From: Ochotona curzoniae | Lineage: Eukaryota > Chordata > Mammalia > Lagomorpha > Ochotonidae | Assembly (NCBI RefSeq): GCF_017591425.1 | Contig: NW_024466599.1 | Span: 24,838,001 to 24,902,000, forward strand | Reading direction: 5' to 3' | Length of the DNA: 64,000 bases | In this document: positions 24,558-35,694 of the stretch, in pieces | How the letters are laid out: every line of letters starts with the position of its first letter | Numbering within the stretch: position 1 is the first letter of the stretch | Notes under the pieces: generated by a model | Databases searched by the model: none | What the model was told of the DNA's origin: nothing | Seen by the model: the letters and a program-made list of their open reading frames with translations, nothing else | Translations under genes and position numbers: made by a program

Positions 24558-24812
24558 ATTTTTTTTTAACCTGAGAGGGAAGAAAAACTTCCACTTGCTA
24601 GTCTACTCCTCAGATGTTCACAAATCCAGAGTACAAAACCTGGTAAGGGGAACCCAATGGAACCCTCACACCTCTATGGCACACAGCCAGCCACCCAGGC
24701 CATCATCTGTGCTCCTATGGGTTTGTACCAAGAGGAAGCTGGAAACCTGAGGTGTGCCAGAATTCAAACCATCATATAATTTGGCATTGTATTAAACCAA
24801 ATGCTAGATTTG
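24558..24812 (-). mobile_element. Old SINE, strongly diverged
   Basis: After the T-run at about 24560, the GAGAGGGAAGAAAAACTTCC block, the CTTGCTAGTCTACTCC block, and the CCAGAATTCAAACC B-box region near 24759 are recognisable. The head erodes near CCAAATGCTAGA. Confidence 0.55.
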
Positions 24813-25454
24813 ACTAGATTGTGGAATACTAAAAATAATTTTGAATATTAGCAAATTTTGACTCTTTAGCAACACATAGCATTGGCCATTACTGTCAACC
24901 ACATACCACACTAGACATTGGAATGAATTGTAACTGCCTGTAGGGCATACTTATATAACTAGAAAAGAAAATGATAGATAAATGGAAAAGACATAAAAAC
25001 AGAGCCAAGTGTTTTGATGGGGTCAACAAGAGTTTAAGTGAGTATATAGGTTGACCAAAAAGAAAATAAAGAACTTGAATAACATTATGTATGCATTTGG
25101 TTTAACAAGTGCACGAAGAATCCTGAGTGCAAATAAGTGTAACCTTCCAATGAGTATTATAGAATTGGAAAATATCAATGATATTACTAGGCCACAAAGA
25201 AAATGTCCATCTATATTCAAAAGATAGTTTCGTATATGCTTATAGGCTTAATGTAAAGATGATTGTACAAATTACCTTTATGCACTTACACTCTTGTGTG
25301 TATATTGTTTGGTCATTTATATGAAAATGTGTGTATGTAATCATATGTACGTGCATTTATGTATACACAAAATATGAGTTTGCTATATCAAAATCATAAT
25401 AAAAGCCCAGAGAAACTCCCAAAAGCAAATTCACAACTTAAAAACATGTATTTT
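24813..25454. other. AT-rich unique stretch
   Basis: No feature supported. Confidence 0.4.
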
Positions 25455-25757
25455 CAAATATTTATATGTGTCCATTTGAAAGGCAGAGTGATGGAGAGAG
25501 ACAGACTGAAAGATTTCTTCAATTCACTGATCTCTTTGGCAAACGTCCAGAACACCCAGGGCTGCAGCCGAGCAGAGCCAGGGGTTCAGGACTGCCTGTG
25601 GAATCTCTGCATAACTGGCAGAGACCTGGCATCTTTAGCCATCATGTACTGCCTCCCAGATGTGTCTGCAGGAAACTTGGTGTGATGCAGGGGAGCCAGC
25701 ACTCAAACTGGCATCCCAAACAATGTTTTAACCTCCTATGACACAACGCCTGCCTGC
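25455..25757 (-). mobile_element. SINE, old, near full length
   Basis: CATTTGAAAGGCAGAGTGATGG is the reversed tail of the older TTTCAAAT subfamily. CAGCACTCAAACTGGCATCCC marks the B-box side and CTCCTATGACACAACGCC the head. The 108- and 91-codon frames over it are repeat-derived. Confidence 0.7.
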
Positions 25758-26069
25758 AAGTAGCCCATTAACGTCAATATTACGGGGGATTAGGGCATGG
25801 AACATTAAATATTGACTTAAAAATTATTGAAAAAAGTATTGAAAATAACAGTAACAGCAATTGATTATCAATTATGAAAGAATAAGAAGAGTTCATTATG
25901 ACATTAAACTGTTCATAACCAGTCTTTAAAAAGTCTTTAAATAGGCATTTCCTTTTCTTAAAATCTTTCTTAATAGAATAGAGTAATAATATAATAATAA
26001 AGCAAGGGAACTAAGACAACTTATTCTTAGTATCCAACATTAACACCAACAAAGCAAAATTAGCAAAAT
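25758..26069. other. A-rich unique stretch
   Basis: Nothing recognised beyond local A/T richness. Confidence 0.4.
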
Positions 26070-26380
26070 AAAACAAACAGAGGAAATGTATCTGTCATCT
26101 GCTGGTTTATCTTCACAATAGCCACAACAGCCAGGGCTGGGCCACGCAGAAGACAGGAGCTAGAACTCTGACCCAGGTCTCCCTTATGGTGGCGGAGGAA
26201 TAAACACCTGAGCCAATATCCACAGCTTCAGGTACATCAGCAAGATGCTGGATCAGAAGTCAAAGAGCAGGGATGCTGGATCAGAAGTCAAGAGCAGGGA
26301 TGCTGGATCAGAAGTCAAACATTGGATCCTGGCATTACAAGCAGCAGCTTAGCCCACTGTAAGACAACACTAGTCCTAAA
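26070..26380 (-). mobile_element. SINE with internal triplicated 27-28 bp unit
   Basis: The reversed body runs from CATCTGCTGGTTTATC to the eroded head CCCACTGTAAGACAACACTAG. Near the B-box side, a GATGCTGGATCAGAAGTCAA unit occurs three times in a row, making this copy longer there than its relatives. Confidence 0.7.
26244..26318. repeat. Three tandem copies of a 27-28 bp unit
   Basis: Units start at 26244 (28 bp), 26272 (27 bp) and 26299 (partial, about 20 bp). They are identical except for one A-length difference. The near-identity shows the duplication is much younger than the SINE that contains it. Confidence 0.9.
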
Positions 26381-26496
26381 CCATTTTAGAGCAAATTAAA
26401 GAAAGTGAATTTTGCTGGGTAATTATATTAAAAACTTAACACCATTCCATGACAATTCACTAAAAGCAATGTGTCATAAAATGATCAGGTTTTCTG

Positions 26497-26763
26497 GGGC
26501 TGGAGTTGTAGTGCAGTGAGCTATGCAGACCCTTGCCATGCTGATATTCCTATCAGAGCTCTGGTTTCAGTCTGGCTGCTCTGCTTCTCATTCAGCTCCA
26601 GGCTGATTTCCCTGCCTGTGAAAGCTGCAGATGATGGCCCAAGAATGTGTGTCCCCTCCACAGACAGGCAAGGAATGAATAACAGACTTCCAGCTCCTGG
26701 CTTCAGCCTGGACCAGCCCTGTGTTTTATGGCCATTTGCACAGTGAACCAGCAGATGGAAGAT

Positions 26764-26794
<31 letters not shown>

Positions 26795-26800
26795 TACTGT
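26497..26800 (+). mobile_element. SINE ending in (TC)n(AC)n
   Basis: The head GGGGCTGGAGTTGTAGTG, the body, and ACAGTGAACCAGCAGATGGAAG are followed by a compound microsatellite of TC then AC at about 26764-26794 in place of the family's usual end. Confidence 0.75.
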
Positions 26801-29800
26801 CATATCAATACATGAATATCTCATTTAAAATATTTAAAACGTCTTTCATCTGAGATGCTAGTAACTGTACTGAGAATCCTATGAGCTTCTTGATAATATC
26901 TGAATTATGTAATGTTGTTTTCTATTTGACATAAATTTGATTCCTTGCCATAATACAATTATAGGAAGATACATCCCTTCTTCTTTGTCTTGGACTACTT
27001 CTGTTGATAATTTATCTCAAAATTGGTTAATTTTCTCTAGAGGAATCAAGGAGTACTGGAAAAAGGTGAAGCAACACTTTTATCTTCAAACAGGAAACAT
27101 GAAGTGGTCAGGGTCCCCGCATCCCAGGCTTTTGCCCAGACCTGAATTTGTTTGACTTACTATATAGTGAAACAGGAATTAATAAGGATTGCTTTGCAAC
27201 CGTTCAATATTTATCTGTCTCAGAATATTTTAACGTGCATGTGCTCATGATTCAAGTTTCAATATTTGCATAACTCATTAATTTTTAATCTGATGCTTTA
27301 TAGGAATCTTTCCTAGGGAAGTAAATCTCCATTGATTTATTCATTTATTTGACATATTTGTACTCTGATTAACTGGTTTTGTCATCCGAATCCTTTTTTC
27401 CTTCTTAAATTGTGTAGCTTTTAGGACAGATTTGCAATGTTGATGCTCTTATGTTCTTAGATAGCCAACAGATCTGGCCATTTAGAGACAGCAAACATCC
27501 CAACACATGTAATCTCTGGCACAAGTTATGTTCCTGTTCTAGTACAGGTGTTGTTCAGGCGAGGATGCTATTTTCTCCAAGGAAATTCAAATCAGGATCT
27601 CAATCTTTCGGTTTCAAACCTTGCCTTATTTGTTTCATGTAAAACTGGGCTGCACTATTTAGTGTTATTCCCTTCTGAGTTTTAAATTATTTTCAAATTA
27701 ATTCATGTACCTATTTGACCTCCTTTTTTTCCCCACTTTAGGTGAAATAATCTACAAACATCACTACTTAGAACTCACCTCTTGAGTATCCCAAATGCTT
27801 TTGATTTCAAGTGGAAAGCACAACTTCATTTCCTGCTGTTTCTTTGCAGATTCATTCAAAGCAGAGTTTTTGGCTTAAGGGAGGATAGACAGTCACTGTG
27901 GCTAATTTGGCATGTTCTTAATAAAAGCATGCCTCATTGACATAAAGTTTGCTCGTCATTAGGTTATAAAGGATAAAGTTGTCTCGAAAGTAGAAATTCC
28001 AAACTTGAACTTCCCATCTTTTCATAGTGCCCTGAGCTTTCCAAAGTCATTTTGTGAAATGACAATATAAATTATCTAAGAAGCAGCCAATTATTTAGAA
28101 ATCATAACACCAGGAGCTTCGTTCTGGCATGCAGAAAGCTTGGATTATAGTTCCATTCTGCTGTCATTTAGTCGCGGGTCCCTACCAAGACCAATCTCGC
28201 TGGCAGAGGGTTTTCTCGTCTCTAGAGGCTCTGAATAGATGGATCCTAAAATTCCTTTCAGATCTAAAAATCTCTGATTATTTATTCAAGGGAATTGCTT
28301 GCTACGTACCTGGATTTCACCTACTTACAAAAATATTTGGAGATCAGAATTTTAATTTTCACTATAATCAACATCCTATGATATCATCTATCACTAGTCT
28401 TTCTGAACTATTTAAATTTTTAGTGTTTTTTTCTTGTAAAACCTATTTGATTTAAAATATTTTACATCACTTATATGAAAAATATATAAATATACATGCA
28501 TACATATATATATGCATTCCACAGACTATTACTATAAATCCTAGGTTTTATTATGTAAGTAAATATTATGGAACTAAATATGCTGTAAAAAATGGAATAA
28601 ATTTCTAGAACCTAGATTACTTATATTAAGTATTAAAATAAGAAAAAATCATGTTATTACCTGTCTTAGTCACAAAGTGCTTCCAGTTTCCCAATTATAA
28701 GTTGGCTGCAGAATTGATTTTAGCCAAAAATACCTCACAGGAATGGAACTTTATCTTACTAAGCTACTCAATTTTTCCCTAGCTCAACAATTCCAGTGGT
28801 GAAATTATTATTGCCCCATATGTCATTATGATTATTTACTTTGTAATGCAGCTCCAACATCACTTCCCAGGGCCATGCTTAACTTCCCCCAACATGTAGT
28901 AATTACTGCTGTCAAAATGACATGGTATTTTCTATCTCTTTGAGACCCTATATGATTTTCTATTTTTAATGCTCGCTATTTGTTTGTAGTCAGAAAATTA
29001 AAAGATCACCAACCTCCTCAATTTGTCAAGGGCTAGGGATAAACATGTCCTTTTTCCAGCTTAGGGGGATGAGAGTCAAGGGGAGGCACAGGTAGGCAAA
29101 TTGATACTGAAAACAGCACAGGAAGCAGAATCCAAAATGACCAATGGGGAGGAAAAAGCCTGAAACAAGATGAAAGCTGAAGAATCACAAAATTTGAAGA
29201 CCTTGGAATGAGAAAAGACAGATACAGCAGAAATGGATTTTCCTCAGGCTTTTTCTTGTACATAATAGAATTTCCTTCCTAATATTACCTGGAAAGTTCC
29301 AATGCTAATGGGAAGATGAGAATAAAGTTAGTTCTTTTTCCCCATAATTTAACATTTTCATCTTTGAACCTTTAAAATGTTCATACTGGAGCCTGACACA
29401 TGGTTTAACTTCTTGTAGATAAAGGAAATAAGTGAATCTTTAAAAGATATGAAAATGCAAGAGAGAAAAAAGGATAGGAATGCAATACATTAGAAAGCAG
29501 AGGGTCTGAGACAGCCGTGGAATTTACCTACTTGTAGATACTAATCAAGATAAATGCTTTAGACAAAACAATTTTATAGAATCCCATTAACTGTTCTGTT
29601 TCTTGATTTCTACTGAAGCTTACTGGCAGCTCCCTAAAAATTGAAGAGATTAAAATACTCCATTACCATTTAATTTGATCTTTTTGTTCAGACACTGGTC
29701 GCTAATAAACATAATAAATAGATCTCAGAGGATGTTTTATTATTTTGTTCTCAACAGGCTCAAGCCTGTTGGACAATGAATTCTCAGTTGAGACCTGCAT

Positions 29801-30649
29801 AGATTGTATCATGAGAGATATCCACATATCAGGGAAATACTAACATGTTTGTCTGCATGCCTTTTTGCTGAAAGACAAAATTTTCTGAACAATCTTGGAT
29901 ACTTTTTGGACAGAAAACAAAGACAGAAGAAAATCCCAATCAACTAAAAAAAGCAGAATCAGATTTTGTTTCCTTAAAACAAAATATGTCTTTTGATATG
30001 TCTCTAAATATATGAAGCAGGAAGACAAACAAAAAACACCACAAATATCCAACACTTTACAGATGTGAAAATACACTCAAACCATTGAGAGGTGGAACCA
30101 GGATGGATATCTGCATTACTTAGGTGAACTGCATTCTTTGATAAGAACATGGTCACAAGGACAGTTCACAGAGGAAAGAACAGTGCATGCAGGCAAGCAT
30201 GGGGGCTGGGGGATGGAGCCAAGATAGTGGGAGTGTGAATCTTAAAAATAAACAAGTACTACTTATAGTAAATCTACTAAAAAATGGCAGTAAATCTTGG
30301 AAAAAGATATATCATGCAAATACATTTAAAATATTTGAAGAAGTACTTCTTATGATTATCAGATAAAGCAAATTTCAGAGCAATTAAATTACTATTAACA
30401 AAGAGGAACATTACATAATGATAAATCTTAAGAAATATGTAACAAATTGTGTAAATCAAAAAAATGGACTTCAAAATACATTAAACCAAAGTGACAAAGA
30501 TATACAGATTAATATTCTAATTCTTTAATTATTATCAGGGATTTGAAGATCCTATTCTTTCACTTGTAGAAAATTTGAAAAGGTATAGATGAACTAAAAA
30601 ATAACCATTGACAAAGAAAAACGCACCTCATCCTGCACTACTATAAACC
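26801..30649. other. Long repeat-poor single-copy stretch
   Basis: About 3.8 kb in which I recognise no SINE or L1. There is a small AT-alternating tract near 28486-28512. The open frames present (up to 108 codons at 28129-28455) have no motif and no flanking gene signals. Confidence 0.45.
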
Positions 30650-30766
30650 TCAACAAATATAAAGAATTGAAATAATACAAATGTGTCCTTTTAATTTTTG
30701 CAAAATTAAAGAACAGGAGAGTAAAGGAAATGTAGCAAAAATGCTCAAAAATTTATAAATTAAAAG

Positions 30767-30917
30767 CCCATCTCCAAAATATCTATGAATCGCAGAGTCA
30801 ACCACAGGACTGTTGTCAGTGCGATGATGTAGCAATCTTTCAGTACTGGCATTCGAGGTTGGCTCCTGTTCTTGCCGCAGCTGCTCCTCTTCCAATTTAT
30901 CTTCCTGATAATGGCCT
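30767..30917 (-). other. Possible exon or exon relic, unassigned
   Basis: On the minus strand a pyrimidine-rich run ending in CCAAG (about 30918-30935) precedes a stretch open in two frames, one of them rich in Glu and Gln. No GT donor follows within the open part. I do not recognise the protein. Chance is a realistic alternative. Confidence 0.15.
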
Positions 30918-31061
30918 TGGAAAAACAGGAAAAGATGGCCCAAATGTATGTGAAAAGAGATATGCACATGAAAGAGAACTAAACATTCTGGTTTTAAATT
31001 TTGGAGCTTCCCACAAGAAAAAAATAAATAAATGACTGAATAAAAAGGAGCGAGAGCAGTA

Positions 31062-31305
31062 AGCTAGACCTCAACCAGCAGCACTGGCATCCCCTAGAGG
31101 TGCTGGTTAATATCCCAGCTGTTCCACAATGGAGCTCTCTACTTATGACATGGGAAAGCAGCAGAGGATAACTCCTGGTATTGGATTAACTCAGCTCCAG
31201 CTATTGCAGCCATCTGGGGAGTGAATCAACAGACAGAAGATCTCTCAATCCATCCTTCTCTCTGTTAATCTGCCTTTCAAATAAAAATGAAACTTAAAAA
31301 AATTA
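31062..31305 (+). mobile_element. SINE, internally deleted
   Basis: The head is weak. TATGACATGGGAAAGCAGCAGAGG is followed after a gap by GGATTAACTCAGCTCCAG, GGGGAGTGAATCAACAGAC and the end CTGCCTTTCAAATAAAAATG. Most of the middle body with the CACGTGGGAGACC block is missing. Confidence 0.75.
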
Positions 31306-31354
31306 AAAATAACTTAAAAATCAGGTAAATGGGTCATCTTAGAAATCGATGCAT

Positions 31355-31671
31355 CAGGCCTGGTGCAGTGGCTCATGGGCCAAATCTTTGCTTTCCATAT
31401 GCCAGGATCCTATATGGCCACTGGTTCATGTCCCAGCCACTTCAATTCCCATCCAACTCCCTGCTTGTGGTCTGGGAAGGTGGTGGAGGATGGCTCAAGG
31501 CATTGGGACCCTGTACTCATGTGGGAAACCTGGAAGAAACTCCTGGCTTCTGGCTTTGGATCAGCTCAACTCTGGCTGTTGCAACCACTTGAGGAGTGAA
31601 CCAGTGGATGGAAGAAGTTTCTGTCTTTCCTCTCTGTAAACCTGATTTTCCAATAAAAATACACAAATATT
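31355..31671 (+). mobile_element. SINE, full length, intermediate age
   Basis: AGGCCTGGTGCAGTGGCTCA is followed by CACTGGTTCATGTCCC (B box), CATGTGGGAAACCTGG, GAGGAGTGAACCAGTGG and the end TTTTCCAATAAAAATAC. Three overlapping open frames here are all repeat-derived. Confidence 0.85.
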
Positions 31672-31972
31672 GTTTTAAATATTTTTTTGTAATTCATCAT
31701 ACAATTTTCTAGGTTCTAGGATTTCCTCTCTCCTCAATCACTGATTTCCCAGATATTATTACAGTATTATAGTACTTCATAAACAGTCCTAAGTCCATCA
31801 TTCTGTTATTTAAGTGTGTCCTGACATTGAGGGCATGGATGATGGCAGAGTCCAGCATCTTATTGTCAGAATATATTTAACAACTTCATTGGGAGTTCAT
31901 CTTGCATTTGGAAGTAGAGATGCATACTGTATTGTGTCTTCACATATCTGGGTATGAGAGTCTTTCTTACAG
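31672..31972 (-). mobile_element. L1 3' UTR fragment, minus strand
   Basis: A T-rich edge is followed by CTCCTCAATCACTGATTTCC, TCTGTTATTTAAGTGTGTCCTG, TTCATTGGGAGTTCATC and TTTGGAAGTAGAGATGCA. This is the same 3' UTR as at 15.83-16.15 kb and, reversed, at 7.95-8.25 kb. It adjoins the A-rich end of the preceding SINE. Confidence 0.75.
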
Positions 31973-31989
31973 TTACTACACGTTCCCTT

Positions 31990-32690
31990 AAGTGAGAAGC
32001 CATCAAACAAAATCAACAACAGGAAGAAAAACTAGAAAATTTACAATGCCATGAGGTTAAATAACATGCTACTGAATAACCAATGTGTTGCTGAAAAAAA
32101 AAAACTTCCTTGAAGAAAATGATGCTACTGTATGACCTGTGTGTCACTTAAGAGATTTAAAAAGAAAACTTGTTTGAAGATCAAAATAAAAACAAAAATA
32201 TCCAAACCCAGGAGATGTAGCAAAAACAGTATTAAGAGGGACAATTATAACATCAGGTGGCTGCATCAACCCTAGGCAGTTCAGTGCTGCTGGCTCTGTG
32301 TCGAGTCGGCCATCCCTGCTGAGTCCTGCAGATAAGAGGGTGAGCAAATCATTGCTCTGGTTTTGAGGAAATAACAACACACATTGGTAAGAAAATGTAT
32401 TCCATACGCTGAGAAAAAATTGGAAAATATGTATTTAGTCTTACAGTCAGGATATCAAATGACACTCAAAGTGATTGCAAAACAGTTTAACTTTTAAATG
32501 ACAAAAGAGAACAGATATTTCAGTAAGATAAGCATATAGAAAGTAAACCAGGCACACCACAACCACAATACGTTTAAGATCATTAGTCTGTGAGATAATG
32601 CAAATCGAGGTCACAATAAAATATCATGCCACATCTGTCATTTGTAGCAGTCATTAGGAGGCTGACCAACAGCTGCAGGTGCTATGGATT
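31990..32690 (+). mobile_element. Old L1 ORF2 fragment, decayed
   Basis: Phrases of ORF2 appear in order: ATGTAGCAAAAACAGTATTAAGAGGG near 32214, then after a gap the C-terminal region with ATGCAAATCGAGGTCACAATAAAATATCATGCC near 32598. Much of the reverse transcriptase core between them is missing. There is no usable frame. Confidence 0.6.
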
Positions 32691-32739
32691 GTGACGTCTT
32701 CAGAGCGGTAAGTTTGGGTTTGTTTTCTTTTCAAAGAAA

Positions 32740-32905
32740 ATCTTTACTGAGCTATTTTAAATTAGGTTGCAGAGAGAAGGAAAGATGGAGAGATATCTTT
32801 CAACCTCTGGTTCACTCTGCACTCAGGGAGTGGGATTTGGGATATCAGCTTGGCAAGAGGTGGCATTATCTGTCATCCCACAACACGGATCCTGCTTTTG
32901 CTCTT
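32740..32905 (-). mobile_element. Old SINE fragment
   Basis: AAGAAAATCTTTACTGAGC, GAGAGATATCTTTCAACC and CTGGTTCACTCTGCACTC match the reversed tail side of the family. The remainder is unclear. Confidence 0.45.
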
Positions 32906-33121
32906 TAAGGAGGCAGTTGACTTGGCTAAATTCAAACTGTTGCACCCTGTGTACTTGTGACAGAGTGCAGTGAATATTTTAATGTTTTTCCTTTAGCCTT
33001 AGCTGAGTGGATCAGAGGATGCCGTATGCTGCAAGAGGTAAGACTTGTTTAAACAATTGGGAGACTTCATACGCAGGATTTGTGGACAGAATTTTCCTTC
33101 TTTCTTATACTGTCCTCTTAG

Positions 33122-33134
33122 CTTTCCAGCTCTT
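33122..33134. repeat. Target-site duplication, left copy (13 bp)
   Basis: CTTTCCAGCTCTT is repeated exactly at 33381-33393 on the other side of the SINE. Confidence 0.9.
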
Positions 33135-33380
33135 TTCTTTTTTATTGGAAAGGCGGATATACAGAGAGGAGATACAGAGAGGAAGATCTTCCGTCCGATG
33201 ATTCACTCCCCAAGTGAGCGCAACGGCCCCAAAGCTTTGGGCTGTCCTCGACTGCTTTCCCGGGCCACAGGCAGGGAGCTGGAAGGGAAGCGGGGCTGCC
33301 GGGATTAGAACTGGCGCCCATATGGGATCCCGGGCGTGCAAGGCGAGGACCTTTAACCACTTGCGCCACCGCGCCGGGCC
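33135..33380 (-). mobile_element. Young SINE with internal deletion
   Basis: The tail side GGAAAGGCGGATATACAGAG and the head CACCGCGCCGGGCC are near the family consensus. Between GCAACGGCC and CCAAAGCTTTGGGC about 75 bp present in other copies (for example 47.6 kb) are absent. Exact 13 bp target-site duplications flank it. The tail is short and T-rich. Low divergence indicates a recent insertion; the deletion may pre-date insertion or follow it. Confidence 0.93.
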
Positions 33381-33393
33381 CTTTCCAGCTCTT
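33381..33393. repeat. Target-site duplication, right copy (13 bp)
   Basis: Exact repeat of 33122-33134. Confidence 0.9.
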
Positions 33394-34602
33394 GCGGTTG
33401 CCCTAGAGAAACCCTATCTTGGTTTCCCAGGTAGTTTAGTTCGAGCTTTTCCCTTGGAGCTTTAAAAGTATCCAAAGCATAGATTGCTATTCAGTCTTAT
33501 TTCTTAGTCAAATCATAGAAAAGCTCCGTGTTCTGGCTGATGCAGACTAACATAGCAAATATAAGGAAGATTTTCCTGGTCTTTTTTTATTATTTTATTT
33601 TATTTTTGGTTAAACCTCGAGTTTGGTGTTTAATAGGAGGGAACCATTACTTTTGAGTTCAAGGACCTGATCTTTTCTGTAGCCTTTTCACATAATCTCA
33701 TTTCTCTTAACCAAGAAGGTCTGTTAATCTCTGAAAGCACTGATCTGCTTATTTTTAAAAATCATTAGCAGATGACTTGACGTCTTTTAAAATCTGAATT
33801 GAATTCTGAACTTACCTTCTCACACTTGCTTCTTGACACCTCGAAGGCTGTCTCTACACAATCCTCTGCTTCTGGAATTTACCTTTCAATTTTGCTCATT
33901 TCCACTTCTTAACTGGTTAATTCTCTAGTGAGAATGAGGTTTCTAGCATCCTCATGAACGCTTCCTACCGTCCTGATGAAACCTTATTTGTTCAATTCAG
34001 ATAAAGTACCGCATCCAAAAAAAAAAAAGTCTTTCATGCATGTCCACAACACATATTGAATTTTTCTTTGGCAAGAGCATATCACATAATATGAAGATTT
34101 TTTTCTGTTTGTGCCTGTCTTCACAGTACATTATATCCTCACGGATGCTGACTTAATTTGTACTTCAACGGTACTTAAAAGAGATTACACTGCATAGGAA
34201 ATGTTTGATTAATCTATATATTTATATGTATTGATTCCTACACATTTTCTACAATCTTTTGGTCATTCATCTTCTTATGTTTCTAGAGACAATCTATGTC
34301 CTTTAGTCAATAGATACAGTGATATTTCAACTATTGGTTTTCAGTTGGCCTGTCTGTCGTGATGTAGATTTTATTCAGATAGCACTTTACACTTTATAGC
34401 AATATCTAGCCAATACCTAGCCGATACCTAGTTTCCGAAACTGACCAATACATGATTTTTCTTTGATCTTGATGTATGTCTATTCTTCAAACTTGGAAAT
34501 TGGTTTCCTAGGAGGGAGCAGATTTTATCTGTAGAACAGTTTATTTGTAGAACAGTTTAACAGTTCCTAAAGGAGGCAATCAATGGAAACTTTGACACAA
34601 TC
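33394..34602. other. Unique stretch between young SINEs
   Basis: About 1.2 kb. A 12-base A-run near 34017-34028 and short local repeats (CCAATACCTAG-like near 34410-34430, TGTAGAACAGTTTA twice near 34531-34560) are the only structure seen. Confidence 0.45.
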
Positions 34603-34615
34603 AAAATTCAAGTGC
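34603..34615. repeat. Target-site duplication, left copy (13 bp)
   Basis: AAAATTCAAGTGC recurs exactly at 34846-34858. Confidence 0.9.
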
Positions 34616-34616
34616 T

Positions 34617-34845
34617 GGGCCCGGCGCAGTGGCGCAGTGGTTAAGGTCCTCGCCTTGCATGCCCGGGATCCCATATGGGCGCCGGTTCTAATCCCGGCAG
34701 ACCCATCGACCGTTGCGCTCACTTGGGGAGTGAATCATGGGATGGAAGATCTTCCTCTCTGTCTCTCCTCTCTGTATATCTGCCTTTCCAATAAAACAAA
34801 ATAAATCTTTAAAAAAAAAAAAAAAGAAAGTAAGTCTTAAAAAAA
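34617..34845 (+). mobile_element. Young SINE with large internal deletion
   Basis: The head GGGCCCGGCGCAGTGGCGCAG, with intact A box and B box (GGTTCTAATCCC), is at or very near consensus. After CCCGGCAG the sequence jumps to CCATCGACCGTTGCGCTCAC, omitting about 130 bp of body found in the 57.2 kb copy. The tail is AATAAATCTTT with A-runs. Flanked by 13 bp direct repeats. Confidence 0.93.
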
Positions 34846-34858
34846 AAAATTCAAGTGC
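34846..34858. repeat. Target-site duplication, right copy (13 bp)
   Basis: Exact repeat of 34603-34615, directly after the A-rich tail. Confidence 0.9.
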
Positions 34859-34873
34859 CCTCTTTCTCTCTAC

Positions 34874-34874
<1 letters not shown>

Positions 34875-34904
<30 letters not shown>
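34875..34904. repeat. (CA)n microsatellite
   Basis: About 15 uninterrupted CA units between two SINEs. Confidence 0.95.
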
Positions 34905-34906
<2 letters not shown>

Positions 34907-34934
34907 TTCACAGCTTCTCTTTACCAATGTAGTT

Positions 34935-34952
34935 AGAAAAAGCTAGTAATTT
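34935..34952. repeat. Target-site duplication, left copy (18 bp)
   Basis: AGAAAAAGCTAGTAATTT recurs exactly at 35283-35300. Its A-rich start fits L1 endonuclease cleavage. Confidence 0.92.
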
Positions 34953-35282
34953 GTGAGCCTGGTGGCATGGCCTAGTGGCTAAAGTCCTTGCCTTGAATGT
35001 GCTGGGATCCCATATGGGCTCTGGTTCTAATCCTGGCAGCACCACTTTCCACTCGCTGCCTGTGGACTGGGAAAGCAGTCGAGGACGGCCCAAAGTTTTG
35101 GGACCCTGCACCTGCATGGGAGACCCGGAAGAGGTTCCTGGCTCCTGGCTTCAGATCGGTGCAGCACCGGCTGTTTCGGTCACTTGGGGAGTGAATTAGC
35201 AGATGGAAGATCTTCCTCTCTGTCTCTCCTCCTCTCTATATATCTGACTTTGCAATAAAAATAAGTAAGTCTTTATAAAAAA
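34953..35282 (+). mobile_element. SINE, full length, with 18 bp target-site duplication
   Basis: GTGAGCCTGGTGGCATGGCC (mutated head), B box GGTTCTAATCC, CATGGGAGACCCGGAAGAGG, and the end GACTTTGCAATAAAAATAAG. The perfect duplications contrast with a moderately diverged body, so its source may have been a diverged subfamily. Confidence 0.93.
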
Positions 35283-35300
35283 AGAAAAAGCTAGTAATTT
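35283..35300. repeat. Target-site duplication, right copy (18 bp)
   Basis: Exact repeat of 34935-34952. Confidence 0.92.
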
Positions 35301-35384
35301 CTTTATTGCAGGATATGCTTAGTAAATCCTCCAAGATTATTAACCAGATTATAATGATTTCATCACTAAGTGGTTTCCTAAGAA

Positions 35385-35500
35385 GCAGCTCTGGCCATTG
35401 CCGCAACTTGGAGAGTGAATCACTGGATCGAAAATCTTCCTCTCTATCTCTCTCCCTCTCTGTATATCTGAATTTCCAATAAAAATAAATAAATCTTATA
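35385..35500 (+). mobile_element. SINE 3' end only
   Basis: CTCTGGCCATTGCCGCAACTTGG through the C/T tract to TTTCCAATAAAAATAAATAAATC. The 5' two thirds are missing. Confidence 0.85.
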
Positions 35501-35560
35501 TATATATGATAGATTTATATAAGAGGTAAATTTATATATAAGGGGTAAATTTCAGGAAAA
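35501..35560. repeat. AT-alternating low-complexity tract
   Basis: TATATATATG and related units, with AGGGGTAAATTT-like motifs repeated, lie between two SINE remnants of opposite orientation. Confidence 0.7.
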
Positions 35561-35577
35561 AGGCTGATTGCAAATAA

Positions 35578-35657
35578 GGGATTAGAACTGGGGCCCATAG
35601 GGGATCCTGGCACATGCAAGGCGAGGACTTTACCCACTAGGCTACCGTGCTGGACCC
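35578..35657 (-). mobile_element. SINE 5' head only
   Basis: GGGATTAGAACTGGGGCCCA (reversed B box) through GCAAGGCGAGGACTTTACCC and CTAGGCTACCGTGCTGG. A head without a tail cannot arise by ordinary 5' truncation, so part was lost after insertion. Confidence 0.8.
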
Positions 35658-35694
35658 TAGGGTCTGTTTCTAAATCCACCCTCCTACAAACAAC

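Noticed and set aside
30650..30967. 105-codon minus-strand frame as a protein-coding exon
   Set aside because: Only a weak acceptor and no donor. A second frame is equally open and no protein is recognised, so it is kept only as a low-confidence feature.
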